Shown here: one piece after another, positions 48,718 through 59,577 of the stretch
Layout: each line of letters starts with the position of its first letter
Numbering within the stretch: position 1 is the first letter of the stretch
NCBI RefSeq assembly: GCF_003073045.1
Contig: NC_037599.1
Location: 17,028,055-17,092,054, forward strand
Length of the DNA stretch: 64,000 bases
Source of the DNA: Pomacea canaliculata
Lineage: Eukaryota > Mollusca > Gastropoda > Architaenioglossa > Ampullariidae
Direction: 5' to 3'
Position numbers and translations under genes: made by a program
The notes under the pieces: generated by a model
The model's input: the letters and a program-made list of their open reading frames with translations, nothing else
Databases searched by the model: none
What the model was told of the DNA's origin: nothing

Positions 48718-51700
48718 ATGAAGAGCCTTGTGGAGCTCGCCTTGGACAGCATCAAAAGGGATGTAACACTTTTCACAGAGCATCTTCATGGTAAGGCATA
48801 CCTTAGTTTCAGATCATCCCTACATTCCCATACACAAAACTTCGCCTGGTCATCCTAATTTCTTCTACTCGTTCAAAACTATATTCATCTATTTTTTAAT
48901 CTGCCTCATATGTAAACTCCAACTCCTGATTCAGCTATGCATGCTTGTGCACACAAAATCTTCTGATCAAGTGAAACACAAAGGAAAAAAAATTACAAAC
49001 ATATGAAAAGTAAATTTTACCAAGATATGGACCCACATTTTCAGCATATAATACCACATATTTGGTACGACAATACATTGAGATAAAGTAGAAACTTAGT
49101 GTGCAGACCAAGTGGTCTGCTCCATGATCTGCTTGTTAATAGCAAAGTGTGTATGTGTTTCTGAGATTTAGGAGGATGCATTGTACATTTTATCCCATAC
49201 TTTTGTTAGACATTTTGTTATTTGTTACAGAGCTTCCTTTTCCATTGCTGGAGCAACTGCTGACATCTCTTAGTCCATATCAGCTTTTATTACTGGAACA
49301 AAGATTAGGCCCAGGTAATCTCCCTTGAACATTTGTATGTTTTGATGTCAAAATGAGGTGTGTGCAATAAAAAGTTATGTATTCCCCAATACTGTATATA
49401 TAGTACATATACTGTCGGGTGGACCAGCGGACAGGCCGGTCAGAGGCAGGGGAGGCGGGCCAGATCCGGCCCGCGGGCCAGCCTTTACCCAGGTCTGGAC
49501 TATAGTATACCCTTTCGCTGGCTACCAGTCCAAGCTCACATTGATAACACGATGGCCACACTTTTAAGATGGCCTTGCCCCAACATACCTGTCTGAGCTA
49601 CTGACACTTTACCACCTGAGTCGATCTCCAGTCTGCCTGTGTTTCTTCTCTCTGTGGCATGCATCAGATGGGAGAAATTCAGCAGATACTCATTTTCCTT
49701 CTCTTTAAGAATATCTTGCATAATTAAGACTATGGTTCCACCCACTCCTCATTTCTTCATCCATGTACATTTTTTTTTCATGGTGTTTTCTGCTTTCTGG
49801 TGTTTATGTTTATCGTACAGTTGTTTGTCAGTTTGTAATCCTTCGTGTGCAATGCATTAAGCTTGTGTCCAAGAAATGTCCTATACAGATAATCCAATTA
49901 TTATGTTTTTGTGTAAAGTATGTGAATTGATTAAGTTAGCAGAACAGTTTAAAAAAAAACAAAAACAGGATCAACCTGTGATGTTTATTTATTTTTATGA
50001 CAAGGGCTGAACACAGAAAAAGCTTGGAAAAATCTCTGCGAGGTTAATCGTTATCTGAACCGTCATTCAGGATGCAGTCCTATAGCAGATCAAGATATAC
50101 TAACCTGGAGGAATTTCTTTATCAAAATGTATATGTCAAGTTATTTGGTACCATACATCACAAAGAAATACAGTAAGTCTTGTTGAATATCTTGCTTAGC
50201 TTGATAAATGAGTATGCATATGTCTGTGTGTTTATGTGTGCATCGCTTTGCATTTGAATTTTCATCAAAGCATGGGATTGCTGTTTGACAATTGTTTATA
50301 ACATTATTAATGAAGGCATTAAACATTTAATCCTAATTATTTTTCAGGTTGTGAACCAACACTACAGATATACAAGACACCTCCTGATAATGAGTGCGTT
50401 TCTTACCAGGCTAAGAGGGATGAATTTGCTGGTCTTTCATTTGAGGCCTTCCATGATCATTTGCTCCAAATTTCAGCTTACACATGTAACTTAAGTGTCA
50501 GGTGGAGGAATTTCGCCCTTTTTCAGTATTACCCAGGACTGATTGAAGCACTGCAGCCTAGCTTGCGTGTATTGAGTGTGAATTGCTGGAAATTAAAGGA
50601 TTATAAATGCAAGACATTTTTGAGGGTACGATTTTTCTCTTATCATTTGAAGTTATGTAAGTTTATAACCATCTGAAGTTTAGTGGATTTCATGCAGGAT
50701 AAGTTTGATAACTGGGAAAGAAGTAGGGATTTTGCTTCGTCATTAGGCAAGTAAATGAAGGCTTTTTTCCTCAGTGCATTAAAATTTTTAATTTCATGAC
50801 TTAGAAACAAAATGTGAACAGTTTTTGCTCTTGACTTTGGTTATAGATTTAAGATCCATTCATAGCTATTCTGCAATCTGCCATGTGTAAATCTGTTTGT
50901 TTTCTGAACATTATAAAAATGCTTCTAACATTAGCATCAAATGAATGGCAGAATTTCACTTTTACATTTTCTTTCATCCCCTTATTCCTCACAGTAAAAT
51001 ATAAATCACTTAAAATGACAAGATATGCTTGCTGTACAGCATGGCAAATCAGCCATTTGAATGTGATGTCCACATTTTTTGGTCAGAACTTGGCTCACAT
51101 CATGTCCGCGGGCAAGCTGACATCTCTCCACCTGGACAACGCTGAACGCCTTCCTTGGGACATGTTCTTTCAACTTATCAGTGGCTGCCTTCATTGCCAG
51201 ATGTGCTTGTCTGCATTGCCAGAAATTTTCAAGTTTTCAGTAGACAGTGCTGCAAGTTTGGAGCAGCATCCAGCTAGCATGGATCCTCTTGAAATACCTG
51301 CATTTGATGAGAAATGGAATGAATCAAGTGATAGGTCAGACGACAGTGGCATGGAGCAGACACTGGCATGGAACAGAGCTGAGCAGGACCTGGACCTATT
51401 TGACGAAGCTTTGTTATGTGGTGGGGATGGTGAGAAAGGTCACAGAAATGATTCATATCATCTCTGGATGCCTCACCAGGCAGAAGCAAGCACAGAACAT
51501 GGCTGTGAAAAGACAAGATTTTCTGTCAAATTGTGAGTACATAATACAGTATGAATCAAGAAAATTAAGTTGTTCGGTTTGGTTTCATTTGTCATACTGT
51601 TAATGCTTGATTGAGAAATAGAATATGGGCTCAGAGTTTTAAATCTTTAAATTGATGCAGGTATTTTTAGGTGAGGTGTATGATTGAGAAATGGAATCAT

Positions 51701-54700
51701 AATAAAGAAATCAGAGTTTACAATTTTCAGTGATGCAGATTATTTTGGGTAAAGGGGTATGAGGCAAGGAGAAAGATGAAAGGGGGCACCTGAATGTGGC
51801 TGTATATGCATGCATGTGCATGTTCTTGTGACATAAGAAAAGTTTGTAATTGAGTAGCATGAAGCAAATGCCAGAATTTCGCTTTTTGTAGTTTTGTCGT
51901 CACTAAATCACACCTTACTTTTTTTTCTAAGAATAGAATCTCCAGGTAGAGATGGAATTCTCAGGGGTGCCTGCAGACATGAGGCTGGTATTCAAAGGTT
52001 CAAGATGTCATTTTCCCAGCCTGTCAAAAGTGCTCCTTTTGTTGCTATGGCCCACTGGCTACCATCATGGATGTCCCTTAAGCATCTTACTCTCAGTCTC
52101 AAGAATGATGCAGGTAAGCATCAAGGTTTATTGTAGTTTGTTTATTCAGCCTTTAGTTCCATGAAGTTTTCTCAACTATTTCATGATAACTCATACTTCC
52201 TAGGTTCCAGAACTGATGACCTTGTGACCCTAGCAGTTGTTTTGTTTTGTGCTTTTTTAATTTTTTTGCGAAGAACTTTGAACCAGACTTTATGAAAGGA
52301 AAGGTACGTCTATCTTTAGCTTCTTTTGCTTCCCATTTGACAATGTTGCTTTAAGTACATTAACAAAACAACAGACTTGAATTTTAAATAAAGACCTGGG
52401 GCATTAGAAAGCAAAAGTAAGTGGTTTCCCTAGGACAGTACTCCATGTTACTTAAGGACAGCATCTTACCCTTACTTCATAATTAGGACAACTGGTGATT
52501 TGTGATTGTGCTTGGTTGGTATTTCTTTCTTCAGGCTTAGAAAGTGCCAAAGATGTGATTCTAGACAAAGTCAGGACAAGGCAACTGAAAACCTTGAATC
52601 TGAGTGCTGGGCCTTTATGTTATCATATGTCACAGCTGTTTTGGGATGTTCTTCAGGTTCTTGGAGATAATGTTGACAGGTAGAGTACCTCCACAACTGC
52701 ACTGTAATGGCATGGACAGCTACCAAAGAATACATTTCTGTGATATGTTATTAACATGCATGGCTATTAGTACAGCATTTTACAGACATGCATATGTGCA
52801 CACATGGGTGAGCAGTAAATTGAAAAAAAATCAGTAGATGTAAAATGAAACTTGCTAATGTTATTTATAAACAGTGATACATTATTTTTTTAGCCTGAAA
52901 GCTCTAAAGATATATATTTTTTGTTGCATCCAGTGGTAAGTTCTTTTAGAGAGGAATTAAACTTATTTTAGTGGTGGCCTGACTGCATTAAAGTAAAGTT
53001 TTCTATGAGGCAAGACTCTAAATACTTGAATTTACTTATCTTACCACCTTTAAGTCTCAGAACAGCAATTTTACTGCAACCCTGTTCTGACCATGAGCAT
53101 GCCTAATATGTGTCTGTATTTACTTATGTCTTTGAGCAAATCATTGGAAAAATGCTATATAAATGTTTTGAATTTTTTTAAACTCTTTCAGGTTGGATTT
53201 GTGCCCCATGCAGTGTTTTGGATTTTCAAGTGATGCTCCTCTCTGCTTCCAAGAATTGCCTTGTGCAGGTGAAATCTGTTATGTTAACTTGCTATGACAT
53301 TGGCGCTGGTGCTGCTGTATTAGCATCCCAGTATATTAAGACAAACAGAATTTTAGAACCAGAGATTATTAATCTTAATTTGATGTAATAAATTAGAATA
53401 CCAGATTAATTCTTGCATATGGGTGCATATGTGTGTTTGTGCCCATGCACATGTGCAGTGCCCACTGTTCTGTCTTTTATAATCTTTGGATTGTCCTGCG
53501 TCCTGCTGCCCTGCCTTGATATACCCATTGAACAACAGTTAAGTATTCTCCTTATGCACTTTTCAGATGTTTTTCTGGGTGTGCATCACTTGTTGTTGGA
53601 GGGAACAGACTTCAGCCAGTGCCATTCTTTGGTGGGATCACTAGCAAAGTTTATTGTCAGAGACCACGCTTTGACACATATCCACTTAAATGACTGCATA
53701 TTTTCTCAGGCTGAAACAGAGCAGCTGCTGGAGGCCATTGCCAAGAAAGGTTTGGAATTTGCAATTTTGCTTTTTTACTTATTACTAAATTATTACAATT
53801 CTATGAAATACCTTCAGCTTTTAAATTCTGCATGTTGTTTCTCAAAAAGGGATGATCCCATGAAATGCTTTTATGCATGATTCACAGCTCCCATTTTGAT
53901 GATTGGATGAACATTCACATCCACATATTTAATTAACGAGATTTGTGACATACAATTGATAATGAATTATTCTCAGCACAAAGACTCAGAGAAATCCATG
54001 TCACATAAAGCTAACATGAAACATGCAAGTAAAATAAGAGTTTATAATATGGGTTTTTCAAGGGATTTTCTATCTTTTCAGATCCACAGATTATTGAGCT
54101 CAGTTTGAATGGAACAGATCTGAGTGCCAGATTAATTCAGGAATATGTACATCAGGTCATCATCAAAAACCAGAATCTTAGTCTTCTTAGTCTGTCCAAT
54201 TGTAGGCTTGGTCCAGAGCACAGTAAGCTGCATTTGTCATCTGTTAGCTGATGCAATCCATAAGCAAGAATATCCTGTTGTTGATCCTATGGTGCTAAAT
54301 AAATTTTTCTTGAGATAGCAATCCTTAGGCATATGTAAAATGAAATGGAAAACAAATCAGTTAATTCATGGATCAGAGTCTAGCAGATGATTGTTTCTCC
54401 TGTTCTGTTTTAAAAAGTTTACTGTAAAGGACTTTCACCCACAATTACCTTTTATGTTCGGACAGTCATGAACCCCACCTTTCTTGATGCAGTTAGATCC
54501 CACCAAAGTTTGAACAAACTTAATATCTCAAGAAATTTGCTTGGTAAGTTTATCAGCATTCATAAAAATGCTCTTTTCGCTAATTATATTAATTAAAAAT
54601 TTTCAGTCAGTGGAAATGGAGGAGTTAAGAGGTTAGAAATAACTGAAACAGACCCAATAACTATTGATTCACACATAGTGGTAAAAAATAACTAAAGACC

Positions 54701-55714
54701 AAGTGGATCTACTGACCAAGAAGCAGAAGATGAACTCATGGGATGTTCAATTTTTTTTCTCACTGCATTTTTATTTATGGAATGGGGGTTAGGCAAAAAG
54801 TTAGTAAATGCTCTCAGAAACAATGCATTAGAACAACACTAGAACTTTGACCTAAAATTAGTATCACAGTGCAGTCATGCTCAGATTGCTTATTCCATTT
54901 AGAATATTTATGTAGCTGTTGGAGAATGCTTGAGATGTTACGTAGCCATTTATTGATTTATTTATTCTACCAGGCGAATGTGTTGAGAGGTTTGTTGAGA
55001 AGGTGGTCTATCCTGAAAGTTCAATCAAGCACCTTGACTTGAGGTAAAAGCAGTAGATGTAAATGATTTGTCTGCTTGCTTAAGTCAGCCCACACACTCA
55101 TGGTTGAGGACATGCATATTTAAGCTGACATGTCTTGATAATTAGAAATGTTTTTTGAAAATTAAGAATAACAGTCCATATATGTGTGTGATTTTAGTAA
55201 TTTAATCTCACTGCTATATACAAAATTAAACAAGATGGTCTTTTAGTTCGTCAATGTTATTACACTGTCAGCCTCTGGTTTGCTTTCTGTTGCTCTACTT
55301 AAGAATGTCTAAGATAGTGTAACATTGTTTCTATAGAAATATTTTGAAAACAGACCTTGTTTGTAGTTGTCCTGATATTTTTTCTTTTGAAAAACAAATA
55401 GACCTTTGCCTGCCCAAAGTGAGCAACTTCAAATGCTGTTATAATTGGAGAACTTAAGGTGTTTCATGGACAACTTTTTTCTTAATTCCAGGAAAACGAA
55501 CTGTAGCACTTTCATTTTGGATGGTCTTGCAGACTTTCTTTTGCAACATTATCCAGCAACCACCTTTCCACTTCTGGAAAGTATTTCCTTGGATACTGAT
55601 CACTCTTCCTATGGGACTCCAAACCCCACTGTGTTAAAGTGGAAAGGTGTTGCTGAAAATGTCAACTGTGCTATTTGGGAGCATACTTTATTTGATTACA
55701 TTGCACAAATGTAG
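48718..55714 (+). CDS. LRRC41: LRRC41/MUF1-like leucine-rich-repeat protein
   Basis: Coding exons: 48718-48790, 49231-49314, 50005-50172, 50348-50625, 50698-50722 (25-base microexon, inferred), 50995-51532, 51932-52113, 52535-52679, 53192-53268, 53567-53749, 54082-54222, 54418-54543, 54974-55043 and 55492-55714. With the microexon all phases agree and give 770 residues; human LRRC41 has about 812. Human LRRC41 is the substrate-receptor subunit of an elongin B/C-cullin ubiquitin ligase. The N-terminus here parallels the human one: a BC-box-like SLVELALDSI (residues 3-12), a Cul5-box-like LPFP (26-29), then a helical part with WKNLCEVN and TWRNFF. A Ser/Asp-rich linker lies in exon 6. Leucine-rich repeats then run from about exon 7 to the end (LKHLTLSLKND, LKTLNLS, HIHLNDC, IIELSLNG, LSLLSLSNC, LNKLNISRNLL, IKHLDLR). 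Identification rests on the N-terminal arrangement and LRR layout; another LRR family member cannot be excluded. The start is ATG 48718, 20 bases after an acceptor, and an upstream exon could extend it. Confidence 0.7.
49420..49497 (-). mobile_element. hAT-like element terminus
   Basis: Read on the minus strand from 49497, the sequence begins CAGACCTGGGTAAAGGCTGG and continues with the GGCCCGCGGGCCGGATCTGG palindromic block. This is typical of the ends of non-autonomous hAT elements. It is very CpG-rich inside a CpG-poor intron. The other end and an 8-bp target duplication were not found, so the extent is uncertain. Confidence 0.6.
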
Positions 55715-55819
55715 ATAGAAAGGTGAGAAATGTTGGGGACTTGTTAATATCCATTAGCATGTGTGAAGTGGTGGGTTGTAGGCAGTTTTTTGTGGGGAAG
55801 ACTTGTTTGGGTTTTTTTA

Positions 55820-55825
55820 AATAAA
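55820..55825 (+). terminator. Poly(A) signal of the LRRC41-like gene
   Basis: AATAAA lies 106 bases after the stop codon, followed 20-30 bases on by a TGTCTTTT-type GU/U-rich stretch. Confidence 0.6.
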
Positions 55826-58800
55826 GATGGATAACAAATCCTTCTAAACAAGTTTTGTCTTTTCACTAGTCAGTATACCATGAGAGAGCAAGTGAACTTA
55901 AGATTTTAGCTGTCTTGCACTCACCTTTTGTCCACCTCCTCTTGTCTCTTATGAATCCTAAGTTTTTCAGTTCAGAAAGAATTAAAGTGCATGATAGCGA
56001 TTATCTGTATCAGCTCATTACTTTTTATTTGTCACTGATATGAATCATCCAAGTCTAGCAGGCAGGATGATGCAATAGGCCAGTCAAAATGTGTATTTAT
56101 AATGTTGGAGAATAAACACATAATTTTATATATAGATATAATAGAAAATGTGATCGGGGTTGTAAAAGAGGGTGTGTGTGAGAGAGGGAGTAGGGGAGCT
56201 CTTCTTTCTCTCACAGAAATGGGAAGAATGATTTCTGTTTAATATGTAATTGGATATCATCTACAACAAATTACCTCTTGGTGAGTATTGCTGAACGTGT
56301 GGCCGCGTCTGCGGTGTTCCCGCTCGACGCCGTGGGGCGAGCTCGTGCCCTGATTGGGCCACCGCCTCGGAGCTACCCGCACGAGGTCTAAATTTAGCTC
56401 GCACGATGATTCACCGCGCTGCTATGTGGGACAAATAGGGTCAAGGTCGTGTTGTTTGTGTCGTCTGCCCAAACAATAAACCAAGCGCGTGAGTTGGTTT
56501 GAAGTGTCTGAAACTGCGATCATGGGGTGCTAGGCCGCGTGCTGCGGAAACTTCGCACAACAGCGCCACGAGATAAAAATTACTCAAGAGACGCAAGTTT
56601 GTCTGACTTGGCTTGAAAAGGGGTGACCATTTTTTTTATATTTCAAATCAAAGCGTGGTTAGCGCCATCGTAAATTTGAAAACCATTTTCTTATCCCAGC
56701 TTCTTTTTATACAATACACTGACAATGTTTTGACAGAAAGTTGTCGATGATGATGATAATGGTGACGGCCGCCGAAAGGACTGATGTTTTGGTGCTATAT
56801 CAAGGTTTTGTAAGGAGGATTTATGAAAGGTCAGAAAATAGATTGAGAAGTTGGTCACTGATTATAGGTTAAAACTTTAATTCTTTCTTCGTACCCGTCC
56901 CCACGAAAATTGCAGTCATGGTGCCAGTATTGCTTTTTCTAAGTGGAAAACTCGAACGAGTTGCAAATATATTCATCCCGAACTCATTTTAACAATTAGG
57001 CGCGAGATGCTTCCAATGCCTATAGTTTTTCAGCGAGTGGGTTAGTGGAGGGCGCGGAAAGGGGGCGCACATTACGTCTTGTCTATAAAAAGAACACTGT
57101 AAACGTGCCAAATATAATGTTTTGTGAGATAGCTAGTTGCAGGAAGTTCACGTGGGTGTAGGCTTCGTGCTTCTTCCATCCTCATCGCATTCTTACTAGT
57201 TAACAGGAGAAAATAACAGTCTTCAAAGTCTGTGTATAGTCGCAAAAGAAAGATGACAAAAGAAAATACCCTCACTCATACATCGGCCTTTTTTTTTTTC
57301 TCTCCACCAGCAACCTGCTTTCAAAGTGTAGACACAACGTGCAGCACAGCCCGTTAACAATCACGAAAAAAATGTATATATAAATAAACAGCAGCAGTCA
57401 GTAAAAAAAAACGCACGCAGCAAGGTCTGAAAAATATCACAGAGAAGTCAGTTAAGACGGACGAATGCAACAAAATTAAAACAGATGGAAGCCGCGAAGT
57501 AAATAAAAAAATTAGAGGGAAAGCCCATCGCGTTCTGTTAGTTAAAAACCGTGAGAACACATTCAGGAATCGGCAAAACTAAATCCAGTTACATCCACAA
57601 TAAAATGTTTGGGAACCCCAAAGCACGAGACGCTCAAAAAAACAAAAAAAAACAAAAAATCCATCAAAGAATCCCTTGTACTCTAAAGACAGAAATTGTA
57701 TTTCGAAAGTTGGGGTTTTTGAGCCATTTTAACATGGGTCTCATATCGCTTTACTACTGAAATAAAGTTTCAGACAAGATTATGTACGATGGTAAAATCT
57801 TCATGAAACGGGTTATTATTATCCATTCTAGCATTGCTTTCCTTTGTTTGGGTCTAATAGGTCTTTCTTAATGTTTCTTGTAATCATCTTTTTCTGCTTG
57901 CTGTTCTTTACAGTCAGTACATGTGTACAGGTGTCGGGTGTATTCATTTTGTCATCCGATTATAGAACATGACGAAAGTTTATTTTTTGCACAGGTCATG
58001 TGGTGCCAAGAATAACATCTTGGAATGAAGGTTATACCATTCTGTTTACAAACTTACATTTTAAAGTGAATATTTTTCATAATTTGAATTGCACTTGCTC
58101 GCGGAGAGGTCTGTGGATGAACCTGTCTTACACGTTGTTCTCGCAAATTTAAAATTACAGTGATCTGTACTCTTGACATCGATGCCTATATTAAACTCTT
58201 TGCTTAAATTTGGTGAAAGTATATAAGTAATACTCCAATCAACAATCAACAAAATGTTTTCTGTCTGTGCTCGTCTTTATTCTCACGGACTTGGTGTTCT
58301 AGTTTGTCAGTACAATTGGATGCATGCCATGCGTTTGCACTACTGGTTTGTATTCCACTTTTTACATGCAGCTGGATTTTTTTTAAAGACAAAGTTCTTA
58401 TCTCCTGCCAAGAAAGAATTCGTGTTCTCTTTCCCAGTTCCTCCTTAAACACTCCCTCTGAGCCATTTGTTTTAAATTAATGGGAGGGCGAAGTAACCTA
58501 GACTGTGCTTTTCCTCACACCAAAGTTCTTTTCTCTTTTTTTCCTGTCCATCTTTCCGCCCCTACATCGCTACTTTAAAAGAATGTAGTGATGAGTTTTA
58601 AGACTGTCGAAGTTTCATAGTTATCAATATTCGAACATTAAATGTTCGCTTGCAAGCTGTGGAACTTTAAAGGTCTGGTGCGGTGCAATTTGATATTTTT
58701 TTTAAAAGAATTTTTACTAAGAACTGAATACAGGTCAGTGTAAGATACCACTTTGCCAAATTTAAGTAAATAACTTCTCGAGATAAATGCCTATTAAAAT

Positions 58801-59502
58801 TTTACCATGCACAGAAAGAGGTCAGCAACCATGACGTCAGGATTGTGCACGGGGGCTTCAGCCAATGACAACTGGGCCATGAGTTTGATCTTTCTCTGTA
58901 CTTGATAATGTTGGTAGGCGTGCTATCTCCAGAACAGAAAAGGAGATATTTACCTAGATTTTGGTAAATAGCATTCTGAATCAAGCAACCCAGTCTTTTG
59001 CCAGGCTCCCTAACGCAGGGTCTTGCAACGAACACCTTGAAGAGAACTCGTTTGCCTGGTTATAGACTTTTTTTAACGAGAAAATGGTTTTTAAAAAACA
59101 TTTTTACGCGGTGCCTCTTGCTCACAGCTGAGGCCAGAGACTAATAATCTTTCATCTTCATACACGTTTATCGAACACGAAAAATTAAGTCGCAAATATC
59201 CTCAGCTGTGACGTCAGCCAAGGGAACAAGGCAGACGGAGATGCTGGTGAACATGTCGACGTTGGGTGGGGTGGCAGCTCACGAGTTCAGGATGTGGCTG
59301 TGCAGAAGGGGGTGATGAGAGAGAATGAAAGTGTCGAGTCATAGGTGAGGGAAATGACTGACCTGGGCTGGCACACCGCCTGTCTCACGTGCTTGTCTGT
59401 TGCCATCATCACCAGGGTCTGGGCGCCTCACGCTCGCACGTGTTCTCCGGAAGCTGGCGTCAGCCGTAGTTTAATTCTTGTGCCTTGCTACGATCGCTGG
59501 AG

Positions 59503-59577
59503 CCTGTACTGATGAGGATGCTGAACAGGAATTACTGAGGCCTGTACTGATGAGGATGCTGAACAGGAATTACTGAG
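59503..59577. repeat. Perfect 38-bp tandem duplication
   Basis: The unit starting CCTGTACTGATGAGGATGCT occurs twice in succession (59503-59540 and 59541-59577) without a mismatch, so it is recent or an assembly duplication. Confidence 0.9.

Noticed and set aside
49498..49505. GACTATAG as a hAT 8-bp target duplication
   Set aside because: No matching octamer was found on the left side of the element.
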